Assembly: GCF_021290965.1 (NCBI RefSeq)
Contig: NZ_JAJOYT010000001.1
Coordinates: forward strand, 496,001 to 560,000
DNA: 64,000 nucleotides
Direction: 5' to 3'
From: Rheinheimera faecalis
GTDB taxonomy: Bacteria > Pseudomonadota > Gammaproteobacteria > Enterobacterales > Alteromonadaceae
The notes under the pieces were generated by a model that was given only the letters and a program-made list of their open reading frames with translations, searched no databases and had not been told where the DNA came from. A program made the translations under genes and the position numbers. Of this stretch, positions 43,518-53,651 are shown one piece after another (the stretch's first letter is position 1; each line of letters begins with the position of its first letter).

Positions 43518-46500
43518 CTAAAGTAACTGCAACAGCTGTTGCAACGGATGTTTAGGTTTAACGCCTTCTAAACGTTTTACCTGACTGCGACAGGAGAATC
43601 CTGTCACCAACACCTGATCAGCTCCGGTGTTTTGTACGGGTTGTTGCCAGCTCATTTCATACAAAGTTTTGCTGTTATCAAAATTCTGCGCTTCATGACC
43701 ATAAGTGCCGGCCATACCACAGCAGCCGACAGACACAGCTTTAAGTTCTAATCCAGCTTTGGCATAAATCTGCTTCCACTGATTCTCTGTTGCCGGCAGC
43801 GCCGTTTTTTCAGTGCAGTGCGCCAGTAAACTAAAACTCTGCTTTGTCTGAATAGCAGGTAAGTCTTGTTTCACCAGCCATTCATGAAATAAAGCCACCT
43901 GATAATCGCCGCGTTGATCGCCTAAGGTTTTGACATACTCGTCGCGATACACCAATACCAGAGATGCATCTAAGCCCAGCAATGGCGCTCCTAAAGCGGC
44001 AACCTGATTTAAAAAATCAGAAGCTGTTTTCGCTGTTTTAGCAAAATCGCGTAAGAAGCCTTTGACGTGCTGCGGTTTACCGTTGGGTAAAAATGGCAAC
44101 AAGACAGGCCTAAAGCCAAGTTTTTCGATCAGCTTCAGCGCATCAGCCACTAAATCGGCCTCATAGAAGCTGGTAAAAGGGTCCTGCACCAACAGCACTA
44201 ACTTTTGTTTTTCTGCCTCTGACAAAGCTTGTAGCTCTGTTAGATTAAAGCTGTAGTTGCCCTCTACTCTTTGTTTTAAGGTGGGAACTGATAATTGAGG
44301 GGTATCGACATAACCCACTGTCTTTTTCAGCAAACTTGCCATCCAGCCTTGCTGCAGGAAAAAATTGACCAGTTTTGGCATACTTGCCAGCAGTGGCGCC
44401 GAGCGCTCAATATTTCCGACCAGATAATCTTTGGCCGGTCGTAAATAACGACTGTGATAGAGCTGAATAAAACGGGCACGGAAGGATGGCACATCGACTT
44501 TGATAGGACACTGGCCCGCACAGGCTTTGCAGGCCAAACAGCCTTCCATTGCTTCCATCACTTCATGGGAGAAATCATACTGGCCCTGCTTTTTCTGCCA
44601 GCTGTTTTTGATTTTGGCGACTACACCAGACAGCGTCTGAGATTTATTCAGCAGCTCTTGCTCTTGCGCCAATACATCCACGCCCTGATTGCTCATCAGA
44701 CGCAGCCACTCGCGCATTAAACCTGCTCTGCCTTTAGGGCTGTGTCGTCTGTCTTTAGTGACTTTACTGGACGGACACATAGGCGAATTTTCTTCGTAGT
44801 TAAAACACAAGCCGTTGCCGTTACAGTTTAAGCTGCTGTCAAAACTCTCTTTTACGACCACCGGAATCTGCCGATCGTAAAAACCACGTTTGACATCATC
44901 GACACTGACCAGCTGTTCACTGCTGTCGATAGGTGTACAAATTTTGCCTGGGTTGACGCGGTTGAAGGGGTCAAAGGCCGTTTTGATTTTACGCAGCTCT
45001 GTAAATAAAGCCTCACCAAAAAACTCCGGGCCATATTCGCTGCGATAACCTTTGCCATGCTCGCCCCACATCAAACCGCCATATTTTGCGGTCAGTTTCA
45101 CCACCTGATCGGAGATAACGCGTAACTGTTTTTCCTGCTCCGGGTCACACATATCCAAAGCTGGACGGACATGCAGCACACCAGCATCGACATGACCAAA
45201 CATGCCATAGGCCAGACCATGGCTATCGAGTAAAGCGCGGAATTCCATAATAAAATCAGCCAGATTTTCAGGAGGAACTGCGGTATCTTCGGTAAAAGGA
45301 ATAGGTTTTTTGCTGCCTTTAGCGTTGCCCAACAGGCCCACTGCCTTTTTGCGCATCGCGTAAATCTGGGTGATGGCGTTGTTATCATAAGTCAGCTGAT
45401 AACCAATGATGCCAGACTCGCCATTTTCAACCGACTGTTGCAGGCGAGCTTCTAACTGCTGAACTTTTTGCGCCATATCCGCTTCGTCTTCAGCATTGTA
45501 TTCGACCATATTCAGGCCAAGCATGGTTTTGCCAGGCACATCTTCAATAAAGTCTTTGACCTGATGCCAAATGATATCGTTACGGGCTAAATCCAGAACT
45601 TTGCTGTCGACAGTTTCCACCGAGGTCGCCTGAGCGGCCACTAAAAATGGGGCATTTCTAAGCGCACTTTCAAAGCTGTCGTACTTCACATTGACCAGAC
45701 ATTTGTATTTGGCTATAGGCGTGATGTTGAGTTTTGCTTCGGTGACAAAACCTAAAGAGCCTTCAGATCCGGTAATAACGCGGGATAAATCAAACTGAGT
45801 TAAATCCTCGTTAAACACATGTTCTAAGTCATAACCTGTTAAAAAGCGGTTTAAACGCGGAAAGGTTTTTAAAATATCAGCACGGAAATCGCGGCAACTG
45901 GATAACACCTGACGATAAACACGACCAATGCTATCCTGGCGCTCTGCCAGCTGCTCTGCCTGAGCTATCGGCATCACATGAGTATGCAGCGGCGTGCCGT
46001 CGATCAGCACAGTATCGAGGGATAACACATGATCACTGGTTTTACCGTACACCAAAGAGCCCTGACCTGAAGCATCGGTGTTGATCATGCCCCCTATGGT
46101 GGCGCGGTTTGACGTAGATAAATCCGGAGAAAAGAAAAAGCCATAGGGTTTTAAAAAAGCGTTCAGCTGATCTTTAATCACACCAGCCTGTACCCGCACC
46201 CAACGTTCTTCGACATTAATTTCAATAATGTCGCGCATATGGCGGGATAAATCGACCACCACTGCAGAGGTTAAGGCCTGACCATTAGTGCCGGTGCCGC
46301 CACCCCGTGGTGTGAATTTTATGTCGCTAAAACTGACTGTCTGAGCCAAAGAACAAATCAGCTGCACGTCAGCAGCAGATTTAGGTAATAACACAGCAGC
46401 AGGCAGTTGTTGGTATACGCTGTTGTCTGTGGCAACAGCTAAACGGCTGGCATAACTGACTTCAATGTCGCCGGAAAAACCAGCAGCTGTTAAAGCAGTA

Positions 46501-46556
46501 ACGTAAGCCTGTACCTGGGGATTGAGTGTTTCTGTCGCAGTTAACTTCGGGATCAT
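43518..46556 (-). CDS. ydiJ: YdiJ-like FAD/Fe-S D-2-hydroxyacid dehydrogenase
   Basis: The 1012-residue protein (E. coli YdiJ 1018) has, in order, three parts. First is an FAD-binding PCMH domain (VLLPKSAADVQLI, FTPRGGGTGTNGQAL, NRATIGGMINTDASGQGSLV). Second is an FAD oxidase C-terminal domain (GMFGHVDAGVLHVRPALD, NPGKICTP). Third is an Fe-S/CCG region with cluster motif CLACKACAGQCPIKVDVPSF and VGCCGMAGTYGHE. YdiJ-type enzymes oxidise D-2-hydroxyglutarate. I start at MIPKLTA (46556), as in relatives, nine bases inside the longest frame. No operon partner is obvious. Confidence 0.93.
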   Translation of the reverse strand: MIPKLTATETLNPQVQAYVTALTAAGFSGDIEVSYASRLAVATDNSVYQQLPAAVLLPKSAADVQLICSLAQTVSFSDIKFTPRGGGTGTNGQALTSAVVVDLSRHMRDIIEINVEERWVRVQAGVIKDQLNAFLKPYGFFFSPDLSTSNRATIGGMINTDASGQGSLVYGKTSDHVLSLDTVLIDGTPLHTHVMPIAQAEQLAERQDSIGRVYRQVLSSCRDFRADILKTFPRLNRFLTGYDLEHVFNEDLTQFDLSRVITGSEGSLGFVTEAKLNITPIAKYKCLVNVKYDSFESALRNAPFLVAAQATSVETVDSKVLDLARNDIIWHQVKDFIEDVPGKTMLGLNMVEYNAEDEADMAQKVQQLEARLQQSVENGESGIIGYQLTYDNNAITQIYAMRKKAVGLLGNAKGSKKPIPFTEDTAVPPENLADFIMEFRALLDSHGLAYGMFGHVDAGVLHVRPALDMCDPEQEKQLRVISDQVVKLTAKYGGLMWGEHGKGYRSEYGPEFFGEALFTELRKIKTAFDPFNRVNPGKICTPIDSSEQLVSVDDVKRGFYDRQIPVVVKESFDSSLNCNGNGLCFNYEENSPMCPSSKVTKDRRHSPKGRAGLMREWLRLMSNQGVDVLAQEQELLNKSQTLSGVVAKIKNSWQKKQGQYDFSHEVMEAMEGCLACKACAGQCPIKVDVPSFRARFIQLYHSRYLRPAKDYLVGNIERSAPLLASMPKLVNFFLQQGWMASLLKKTVGYVDTPQLSVPTLKQRVEGNYSFNLTELQALSEAEKQKLVLLVQDPFTSFYEADLVADALKLIEKLGFRPVLLPFLPNGKPQHVKGFLRDFAKTAKTASDFLNQVAALGAPLLGLDASLVLVYRDEYVKTLGDQRGDYQVALFHEWLVKQDLPAIQTKQSFSLLAHCTEKTALPATENQWKQIYAKAGLELKAVSVGCCGMAGTYGHEAQNFDNSKTLYEMSWQQPVQNTGADQVLVTGFSCRSQVKRLEGVKPKHPLQQLLQLL

Positions 46557-46678
46557 AAGACGCACCAGATTTAGAACTGGGCCGAGTATACCAAAGCGCA
46601 GGATGGATGGTCAGGGCGTCAGAAAAAAATTCCAGATTTTCCAATGCCCTGCTTTGCTTACATTTGTGGCTGAGTCGC

Positions 46679-46987
46679 TTAGTTGTCGCTTTTACGTTCC
46701 AGTACTTCGCCTTCAATCACCCGGCCAGTGCCTTCTGACGAACGGCTTTGCTGGTGTTGCTGAGCTTGTTGGAAAAACGACTTACCTTGTTTGCGTAGCT
46801 GATGTCTTTTGTATAAAAACACCGGAATAAGTAACCAGCTCAGCATCAGCACAAAAAGTAATACGCCCATTGCAAACACCAGCATGATACCGGCGACCAG
46901 CCATAGCAGCACACGACTGAGGAAACTGCCCTGATGTTTCTGACGGAATAAGGCCTGCCATTGTTGGGCTTGCTGTTGATAATTCAT
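46679..46987 (-). CDS. Hypothetical small single-pass or hairpin membrane protein
   Basis: The 102-residue product has a long hydrophobic stretch (VLLWLVAGIMLVFAMGVLLF continuing into VLMLSWLLIPVFL) that could form one or two helices. It is flanked by Gln/Lys-rich ends (YKRHQLRKQGKSFFQQAQQH). The family is not recognised. It is a stand-alone gene between ydiJ and glgP on the same strand. Confidence 0.6.
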   Translation of the reverse strand: MNYQQQAQQWQALFRQKHQGSFLSRVLLWLVAGIMLVFAMGVLLFVLMLSWLLIPVFLYKRHQLRKQGKSFFQQAQQHQQSRSSEGTGRVIEGEVLERKSDN

Positions 46988-47121
46988 GGATTGCTCTCTT
47001 TAAAACGCCTGTTTAATGGCTCTGTATAGTGTAATGGGGATGCGAAAACAAATTCCCAATGCCTGCTAGGACTGCAAATTGTAACAAATAGTTCAGGCGT
47101 TTGCCCCCTTGCTTTGAGCCA

Positions 47122-47150
47122 AATATAAAGCCCACCTAAGTGGGCTTTAT
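47122..47150 (-). terminator. Terminator of glgP
   Basis: ATAAAGCCCAC pairs with GTGGGCTTTAT, 38 nt after the glgP stop. Confidence 0.85.
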
Positions 47151-47188
47151 TATGAAGTAGCGAACTAAGCGACTAACCAGCCAACAGC

Positions 47189-49684
47189 CTACTGCTGAGT
47201 GATGGTACAGGCGTCCAATTTCCAGACTTTTTCTACATAGTCTTCAATAGAACGGTCTGAAGTAAACTTACCCATCAGTGCAGTGTTCAGAATGGCTTTT
47301 TTCGCCCAGCCGGCCTGATCACGGTACCAGCCATCCACTTTCTCTTGTGCTTTCACGTACGACTGGAAATCGGCCAGTACTAAATACGGATCGCCACCTT
47401 CGAGCAAGCTACGTTTGATGGCAGACAATTCACCTGGTTTACCCGGCGTGAAGTAATCAGTCTCCAGCCAGTCCAGAATGGCTTTGATTTCTGCATCCTG
47501 ATAGTAATAATCCCAGCTGTGATAGCCTTTGGCCTGCAGAGCTTTTACTTCATCGACAGTTAAACCGAAGATAGAAATATTATCCGGACCCACTTCCTCT
47601 GCGATCTCTATATTGGCACCATCCAGCGTACCTACAGTGATAGCACCGTTTAACGCCAGTTTCATATTGCCTGTACCAGAAGCTTCTTTACCTGCGGTAG
47701 AGATTTGCTCTGACACGTCAGCAGCCGGGATCATTTTCTCAGCTAATGTGACACGGTAATTTGGCATAAAGACCACTTTCAGACGGTTTTTCACCCGTTT
47801 GTCGTTGTTGATCTTCTCAGCCACTTTATTGATGGCGTAAATAATTTCTTTGGCCAGCTTGTAACCAGGAGCGGCTTTAGCACCAAACAGGAATACGCGT
47901 GGCACCATATCGTAATCCGGGTTTTGCAGAATACGACGGTACAAGGCCAGAATATGCAACAAGTTCAGATGCTGACGTTTGTATTCATGCAAACGTTTGA
48001 TTTGAATATCAAAAATAGCATGAGGGTCAATGCTGATATTGGTCAGTTTCTTCACTACTGTCGCTAAATCAGCTTTGTTTTGCTGTTTGATGGCCATAAA
48101 GGCATCCTGAATGGCAGGATCATCAGCAAAAGCAGCGAATTTATTCAGCTGTTTTAAGTCACGTGGCCATTCGTCGCCAATAGTTTCGTCCAGCAACCTG
48201 GCTAAACGTGGGTTACAGGCTTTTAACCAGCGACGTGGTGTTACACCATTTGTCACGTTAGTGAATTTATCCGGCCATAAGGCCACCATTTCCGGGAATA
48301 AATCTGATTTCACTAACTCTGAGTGAATTTCGGCCACACCATTAACACGGAACGAGCCGACCACAGACAAATGGCCCATACGAACCATAGGCTCATGGCC
48401 TTCTTCGATAATTGACAGTTTACGTTTTTTCTCGTTATCGCCAGGCCACAACACGTCCACTTGTTCAACCAGGAAACGACGGTTAATTTCGTAAATGATT
48501 TCTAAGTGGCGTGGTAATACTTTTTCAAATAACCGCACTGACCATTTTTCCAGAGCTTCTGGCAACAAGGTATGGTTGGTGTAGGCAAATACATTTTGAC
48601 AAAGGTTCCAGGCTTCATCCCAGCTCATTTCTGCGCGGTCAACTAAAATACGCATCAGTTCAGGAATAGCCACAGCCGGGTGAGTATCGTTCAGTTGGAT
48701 AGCCACTTGATCTGGGAACTTGCTCCAGTCATCACCATTAGCGCGTTTGTAACGACGAATAATGTCTTTCAGTGAGCAAGAGCAGAAGAAATACTGCTGA
48801 ATTAAACGTAATTCTTTACCCGCGTCTGTTTCATCATTTGGATACAGCACTTTGGAAATGGTTTCCGCTTCGATGTTCTGACGCGCCGCATCGATGTAGC
48901 CGCCTGAGTTAAATACGTCCCAGTTGAAGAAATCACTGGCACGGCTTTCCCACAAACGTAATACGTTAACAGAACTGCCCTGATAACCTACCACGGGAAT
49001 ATCCCAAGGTACACCTTTGATAATGCGGCCAGGGTGCCACACTTTTTTCATTTTGCCTTGCAAGTCATAAGTGGTTTCCACATAACCGTAGACTGAAATT
49101 TCCTGAATAGATTCAGGACGGCAAATCTCCCACGGGTTACCGTATTCGCGCCAGCTATCCGGACGCTCAATCTGACGACCATCGGAAAATTCTTGTTTAA
49201 ACAATCCGTGTTCGTAATGAATACCATAACCAATAGCTGGATAATTCAACGTCGCCATAGAGTCGATAAAACAGGCAGCCAAACGGCCTAAACCGCCGTT
49301 ACCCAGCGCCATGTCTTCTTCCTGATCTTCCAGATCAGCGATATTTAAGCCCAGCTGTGCCAGTGCATCTTTTGCAGCGTCATAAACACCCAAATTGTGC
49401 AGGTTGTTGCTGAACAGACGACCCATTAAATATTCAAGGCTGAAATAATGCACAGCGCGGGTATTTTGTTGATAGTGAGTACGCTGAGTATTACGTAAAC
49501 CATCGTACACATATTCGTTCACTGCAGCACAAGTAGCGCGCCACCAGGCTTGTGGGCTGGCTTTATTTACGTCAGTACCAAGGCTGCCGTGCAAATGTTT
49601 AATAATACTGTTTTTTAATTCTTCCGTGCTCGGAAGGTCCGCAATAGCCACTGAGGCTTTTGCCTTTGAAGACGTTTTTTTCAT
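47189..49684 (-). CDS. glgP: Glycogen/maltodextrin phosphorylase
   Basis: The 831-residue family 35 enzyme releases glucose 1-phosphate from alpha-glucan. Motifs are [34 protein letters not shown], and the PLP site [20 protein letters not shown] with the cofactor Lys. I use the ATG at 49684, which has GGGA upstream. The longest frame reaches 29 codons further, across the operator region. Two HexR-like palindromes lie in the leader and upstream. pgm lies just upstream on the same strand, so together they turn glycogen into glucose 6-phosphate. Confidence 0.96.
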   Translation of the reverse strand: MKKTSSKAKASVAIADLPSTEELKNSIIKHLHGSLGTDVNKASPQAWWRATCAAVNEYVYDGLRNTQRTHYQQNTRAVHYFSLEYLMGRLFSNNLHNLGVYDAAKDALAQLGLNIADLEDQEEDMALGNGGLGRLAACFIDSMATLNYPAIGYGIHYEHGLFKQEFSDGRQIERPDSWREYGNPWEICRPESIQEISVYGYVETTYDLQGKMKKVWHPGRIIKGVPWDIPVVGYQGSSVNVLRLWESRASDFFNWDVFNSGGYIDAARQNIEAETISKVLYPNDETDAGKELRLIQQYFFCSCSLKDIIRRYKRANGDDWSKFPDQVAIQLNDTHPAVAIPELMRILVDRAEMSWDEAWNLCQNVFAYTNHTLLPEALEKWSVRLFEKVLPRHLEIIYEINRRFLVEQVDVLWPGDNEKKRKLSIIEEGHEPMVRMGHLSVVGSFRVNGVAEIHSELVKSDLFPEMVALWPDKFTNVTNGVTPRRWLKACNPRLARLLDETIGDEWPRDLKQLNKFAAFADDPAIQDAFMAIKQQNKADLATVVKKLTNISIDPHAIFDIQIKRLHEYKRQHLNLLHILALYRRILQNPDYDMVPRVFLFGAKAAPGYKLAKEIIYAINKVAEKINNDKRVKNRLKVVFMPNYRVTLAEKMIPAADVSEQISTAGKEASGTGNMKLALNGAITVGTLDGANIEIAEEVGPDNISIFGLTVDEVKALQAKGYHSWDYYYQDAEIKAILDWLETDYFTPGKPGELSAIKRSLLEGGDPYLVLADFQSYVKAQEKVDGWYRDQAGWAKKAILNTALMGKFTSDRSIEDYVEKVWKLDACTITQQ

Positions 49685-49735
49685 TGCTAAATCCCGGTTT
49701 AATAAGCGGTGGGCCGCTTTTTTTATAACTGTAGT

Positions 49736-49750
49736 TGTAGAAAAATTACA
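49736..49750. promoter_or_regulatory. HexR-like box in the glgP leader
   Basis: TGTAGAAAAATTACA differs from TGTAA-N5-TTACA at one half-site base. It lies 52 nt before the glgP ATG. Confidence 0.6.
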
Positions 49751-49779
49751 AAAATGGCGGGCAATAGTCAAGAATTAGC

Positions 49780-49827
49780 AAAAATAAAGCCTGTTATCGT
49801 AATTTTATTACAACACGCTAACAGGCT
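49780..49827 (-). terminator. Terminator of pgm with a HexR-like box in its loop
   Basis: AGCCTGTTA (49788-49796) pairs with TAACAGGCT (49819-49827), and a T-rich run follows on the minus strand. The loop contains TGTAATAAAATTACG. Confidence 0.8.
49798..49812. promoter_or_regulatory. HexR-like box upstream of glgP
   Basis: On the minus strand TGTAATAAAATTACG is the pykA operator with one end base changed. It lies inside the loop of the pgm terminator, 62 bp from the second glgP box. Confidence 0.75.
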
Positions 49828-49838
49828 ATTTCAAATAC

Positions 49839-51485
49839 TTAAATTGCCTTGAACACCGCATCCACAAAGGCTTTGGCGTCAGATTCAAGCTGCATTAAAT
49901 GTGTTTGATCAACAAAACTCTCTAAATAAATTTTATAGCTATTTTCTGTACCGGATGGCCGCGCAGCGAACCAGCCATTTTTGGTGACTACCTTTACACC
50001 ACCAATACTGGCATCGTTCCCTGGTGCTTTTGTAAGCACTGCAAGTATGTCATCGCCTGCCAATTCAGTCTGTTTTACACTGCTGACATCGAGATTTTTC
50101 AGTGCAGCTTTTTGCTCTGCTGAAGCTGCTGCATCCAGACGACGATACAAAGGTGAACCAAATTCTTTGGTCAGCGCCTGATACTGCTGATACGGATCGA
50201 CTCCGGTTTTTGCCAGCATTTCTGCCGCCAGTAATCCCAGAATAAAACCATCTTTATCGGTCGACCAGACAGTGCCATCAAAACGCAGGAAACTTGCCCC
50301 TGCACTTTCTTCCCCCCCAAAAGCTACAGTGCCTTTGTAGAGACCATCGACAAACCATTTAAAGCCCACCGGGACTTCATACACTTTACGGCCGCGGCCT
50401 TGAGTTACTCTGTCAATCAAGGCTGAAGAAACCAGTGTTTTGCCTATTGCTAAGCCGGTTGACCATAAAGGTCTGTTGCTCAATAAATAGTTAATGGCTA
50501 CAGCCAGATAATGATTTGGATTCATCAGGCCGCCACTTCGGGTCACAATGCCATGACGGTCAAAATCAGGGTCGTTGCCTATGGCCACATCAAACTGATC
50601 TTTGAGTTGGATCAGATTGGCCATTGCATACGCAGAGGAGCAGTCCATACGGATTTTTCCGTCTTTATCCAACGGCATAAAGCTAAAAGCCGGGTCGACG
50701 CGTTCATTGACCACAGTGATATTCAGACCATAGGTTTTGGCAATCACAGGCCAAAACGCAATACCTGAACCGCCTAAGGGATCAACACCAATTTTGACAC
50801 CCGCTTTGGCGATAGCGGCCATATCAATCACGTTCGCTAAATCATCGACATAAGGCTGCACGTAATCAATGCTGACACACAAAGGGGACGCCAACGCTTC
50901 TTCGTAGCTTACCTGCTTCACGCCATCTAACTGTGCGGCCAGTAAGGCATTGGCTCGTTTTTGGATCCAATCTGTCGCGTCTGTGTCGGCAGGACCACCA
51001 TGAGGCGGATTGTATTTAATGCCGCCATCTTCCGGCGGATTATGAGAAGGTGTAATGATTAAGCCATCGGCTAAATCAGTGGTACGGCCTTTGTTATAGC
51101 CCAAAATAGCGTGGGAAATAACAGGAGTGGGTGTAAAACCGCCGTCCAGCTGAATATGGGTGGTTACGCCATTGGCAATCAAAACCTGCAAGGTGCTGAC
51201 AAAAGCAGCTTCTGATAAGCCGTGAGTGTCTTTGCCCAGAAACAATGGTCCGCTAAACCCCTGTTGTTTGCGATACTCTGCAACAGCCTGCACTATGGCC
51301 AGAATATGCTGTTCGTTAAAGGATTTAAGTAGAGCTCCTCCCCTGTGGCCTGAGGTACCAAAACTGACTTGCTGACTGGCAATGGCCACATCAGGTTTCA
51401 GGCTGTAATAGGCAGCCATCAGCTGCGCTATATTAGGTAACATGGCAGCTGGTGCAGTTTGCCCAGCCAGCGGATGTAAAGACAT
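49839..51485 (-). CDS. pgm: Phosphoglucomutase (alpha-D-glucose phosphate-specific)
   Basis: The 548-residue enzyme interconverts glucose 1- and 6-phosphate. [16 protein letters not shown] opens the catalytic region, the phosphoserine lies in [20 protein letters not shown], and the metal loop is [14 protein letters not shown]. The sugar loop is [12 protein letters not shown] and the phosphate loop [18 protein letters not shown] lies 5 nt before the ATG at 51485. It follows seqA by 9 nt, the same order as in E. coli, and ends at a terminator before glgP. Confidence 0.96.
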   Translation of the reverse strand: MSLHPLAGQTAPAAMLPNIAQLMAAYYSLKPDVAIASQQVSFGTSGHRGGALLKSFNEQHILAIVQAVAEYRKQQGFSGPLFLGKDTHGLSEAAFVSTLQVLIANGVTTHIQLDGGFTPTPVISHAILGYNKGRTTDLADGLIITPSHNPPEDGGIKYNPPHGGPADTDATDWIQKRANALLAAQLDGVKQVSYEEALASPLCVSIDYVQPYVDDLANVIDMAAIAKAGVKIGVDPLGGSGIAFWPVIAKTYGLNITVVNERVDPAFSFMPLDKDGKIRMDCSSAYAMANLIQLKDQFDVAIGNDPDFDRHGIVTRSGGLMNPNHYLAVAINYLLSNRPLWSTGLAIGKTLVSSALIDRVTQGRGRKVYEVPVGFKWFVDGLYKGTVAFGGEESAGASFLRFDGTVWSTDKDGFILGLLAAEMLAKTGVDPYQQYQALTKEFGSPLYRRLDAAASAEQKAALKNLDVSSVKQTELAGDDILAVLTKAPGNDASIGGVKVVTKNGWFAARPSGTENSYKIYLESFVDQTHLMQLESDAKAFVDAVFKAI

Positions 51486-51494
51486 ACACACTCC

Positions 51495-52082
51495 TTATAA
51501 CAAATCGCGGATCCGTTCAACCTCTGCCGAACTGTAGCCAAGTTTGGTGGCGACTTCAGTCAGCATCATTTTCTTGCGCGTTGTGTTCGAGTTGGTGATC
51601 ACCCAAAAATCAGTATTTGGAATGGGTTTTGGATTGGTACTGCTGCCAGCTTCTAATAAAGACGACTCGGACTGACCAAAATATAATCTGTTACGACCTT
51701 TAATTTCCAGTACCTGCGCAAAATCTCCACGATGAGCGCGGGATAAAGCCGATAAAATAAACAAGAAGCGCCCTACCACGCTTTGTTCAGCAGACAAATC
51801 TTGCGGGCTGATAAAATCAAAAACGGAACCCGATTTATCTGCAGGAGCAGCAGAGGTGGCCGTTTTTTCAACTACAGGCTTTGCAGCTTGTGCTACCGGC
51901 TTAGACGATTCTTCCACTGGGGTTTTAGTAACGTTTTTTGCAGCTGGTACTGCAGGAGCTTGCGCTTCTGTCAGACTGACAATCAGTAAACGGCGCAGAA
52001 TATCAGAGGCGCTTTCACCAATCTGTTGAGTCTGACTGGCGATAAATTGATAAAGATCGTCATCTATTTCGATGGTTTTCAT
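51495..52082 (-). CDS. seqA: Negative modulator of replication initiation SeqA
   Basis: The 195-residue protein binds hemimethylated GATC and sequesters oriC. The N-terminal oligomerisation helix pair is MKTIEIDDDLYQFIASQTQQ followed by IGESASDILRRLL. An Ala/Pro/Lys-rich linker (about 45-90) leads to the C-terminal DNA-binding domain: FLFILSALSRAHRGDFAQVL, FWVITNSNTTRKKMML. The start at 52082 is set by the conserved MKTIEID. It is co-transcribed with pgm, and divergent from ybfF across a 127-bp ERIC element. Confidence 0.95.
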   Translation of the reverse strand: MKTIEIDDDLYQFIASQTQQIGESASDILRRLLIVSLTEAQAPAVPAAKNVTKTPVEESSKPVAQAAKPVVEKTATSAAPADKSGSVFDFISPQDLSAEQSVVGRFLFILSALSRAHRGDFAQVLEIKGRNRLYFGQSESSLLEAGSSTNPKPIPNTDFWVITNSNTTRKKMMLTEVATKLGYSSAEVERIRDLL

Positions 52083-52116
52083 GAAGTTAGTCCGCATTTT
52101 AAAAGTGAAGCCATTA

Positions 52117-52243
52117 TATACCCTTCGTACTTGAAGCTGCAGCTTTGTTGACTGCGCTCTTCGCCCCAGTCACATAGGACAACTATGCTCCTGGGGTCTC
52201 AATCACTTGTCGCCTCCCTGCAACACCAATTACTTTGGGTATA
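52117..52243. repeat. ERIC-type intergenic repeat (127 bp)
   Basis: The element runs from TATACCCTTCGTACTTGAAG to ACCAATTACTTTGGGTATA. It has the ERIC-like central pair (CACATAG...CTATG, GCTCCTGGGGTCTCA and CGCCCCAGTCAC) and the full palindromic layout. Its length equals the canonical 127 bp of enterobacterial ERIC. It fills most of the seqA-ybfF intergenic space. Confidence 0.85.
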
Positions 52244-52328
52244 CAAAAAAGTTAGTCGCTGACGCCAGCCAGCAGTTTTGATACCATGCCACTATGTCGT
52301 AAATAAGGTCGTTAAATCGGAAAAAATA

Positions 52329-53090
52329 ATGATATTACATACCGAGATCACAGGCCAAGGTCAAGCTATTGTATTGATCCACGGCCTTTTTGGTAGTTAC
52401 GAGAACCTTGGCGTGATTGCCCGTGCTTTAGCCGGACAATGGCAAGTGGTCAATCTGGACATGCGTAATCATGGCCGTTCAGACTGGCACGATAGCATGT
52501 CCTATGCGCTGATGGCAGAGGATGTCAAAGATACGCTGGATCATTTGGGCTTAGACCAGGTGATCCTATTGGGCCATTCTATGGGTGGTAAAATAGCCAT
52601 GGAGTTTGCGCTTCGTTACCCAGAGCGTGTCAATAAACTGATACTGGCGGATATATCGCCGGTGCAAAACAGACCGCGTCACCTGGAAATATTATCAGCA
52701 CTGGATGGCATCGATCTGAACAACTTACAAAGCAGACAGCAGGCTGATCAGCAGCTGGCATTGTCTATCACTGAAACCGGTGTACGACAGTTTCTGCTCA
52801 AGAGCCTGTATAAGGAAGATGATCACTTCCGCTGGCGCTTTAATATCAAAGCTTTGATCGCCAATTATCAGCAGTTATTAGAGGCCCCTCCAAGCAAAGG
52901 CCCTTACAAAGGCCCGACGCTTTTTATCAAAGGCGCAGAATCTGATTATCTGTTGCCAGAACATCAAAGCCTGATCCGGCAATTGTTCCCGCACAGCAAA
53001 GCTAAAGTCATTATGGGCACAGGCCACTGGTTACACGCCGAGAAACCCGTGGCTTTCGCTAAAATTGTCACTGACTTTTTATTGAGTTAA
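52329..53090 (+). CDS. ybfF: Alpha/beta hydrolase YbfF (esterase)
   Basis: The 253-residue hydrolase has the nucleophile elbow GHSMGGKIAMEFA (catalytic Ser), the oxyanion region LIHGLFGSYENLGV, NHGRSDWHDSMSY, and the late His in MGTGHWLHAEKPV. E. coli YbfF (254 residues) is a thioesterase/esterase. Its place beside seqA and the ybfE-fldA-fur group is conserved. The start is the ATG at 52329 (MILHTEI), with GGA upstream, not the longer frame. Confidence 0.93.
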   Translation: MILHTEITGQGQAIVLIHGLFGSYENLGVIARALAGQWQVVNLDMRNHGRSDWHDSMSYALMAEDVKDTLDHLGLDQVILLGHSMGGKIAMEFALRYPERVNKLILADISPVQNRPRHLEILSALDGIDLNNLQSRQQADQQLALSITETGVRQFLLKSLYKEDDHFRWRFNIKALIANYQQLLEAPPSKGPYKGPTLFIKGAESDYLLPEHQSLIRQLFPHSKAKVIMGTGHWLHAEKPVAFAKIVTDFLLS

Positions 53091-53154
53091 CGCAATTAAT
53101 TCCTAATAAAATTGTGCTATAGTGCGCGCAATTTTTAAGGGCTAGTGGGTCATT

Positions 53155-53352
53155 ATGAATATTGAGCAGTTTGAGACCCTGGGTCTTTTTCTGGGTGTTG
53201 GTGCCCTGTATCTGTTTATTGTGATGGCCATTTGGGATGTGCTTAAAAAAAGTAACGCTCCTCGTTTTGGCAAAATATTTGTGTGGTTAGTGCTGTTTTT
53301 ATCTCCTGCAGCTTTTTTAGCTAAAGTGATTTTTGAGTTTTTTGTCGAATAA
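53155..53352 (+). CDS. DUF2788 small membrane protein
   Basis: The 65-residue protein has two membrane helices (LGLFLGVGALYLFIVMAIWD and IFVWLVLFLSPAAFLAKVIF) with a short basic loop (KKSNAPRFGK), as in DUF2788. The function is unknown. It lies 64 nt after ybfF and 14 nt before ybfE, so is likely in the same transcript. Confidence 0.85.
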   Translation: MNIEQFETLGLFLGVGALYLFIVMAIWDVLKKSNAPRFGKIFVWLVLFLSPAAFLAKVIFEFFVE

Positions 53353-53366
53353 ATGAGGTGCGCGAC

Positions 53367-53639
53367 ATGGCTAAAATAGCCACAGATCGCACAACAATAG
53401 ATTTGTTTGCGCATGAAAAACGCCCCGGCCGGCCAAGGACCAATCCTTTACCACGGGAAGAGCAGCTCAAGCTGAACAAGCGCAATCAAATCAAACGCGA
53501 TCGAAGTAAAGGTTTAAAGCGTATAGAGTGCAAAGTGTCAGAGCAGTTGTACGAACAACTAAGTTTGTCTGCACAGCAGCAAAACATGACACGTAGCGCC
53601 TATATAGAATGGGTTTTAGAACAAGCGTTGACCAGGTAG
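53367..53639 (+). CDS. ybfE: YbfE-like (LexA-regulated family) small basic protein
   Basis: The 90-residue protein has the conserved AKIATDRTTIDLFAHEK start, GRPRTNPLPREEQLKLNKRN and an RHH-like C-terminus (IECKVSEQLYEQLSLSAQQQ, then SAYIEWVLEQAL). E. coli YbfE is annotated as LexA-regulated. I saw no obvious LexA box here. GAGGTG lies 6 nt before the ATG at 53367. It precedes fldA by 12 nt. Confidence 0.88.
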   Translation: MAKIATDRTTIDLFAHEKRPGRPRTNPLPREEQLKLNKRNQIKRDRSKGLKRIECKVSEQLYEQLSLSAQQQNMTRSAYIEWVLEQALTR

Positions 53640-53651
53640 AAGGCGAAAGTT

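Noticed and set aside
46522-46830. 102-codon plus-strand ORF between ydiJ and the small membrane protein
   Set aside because: It overlaps two minus-strand genes in antisense, and its composition is unlike a real protein.
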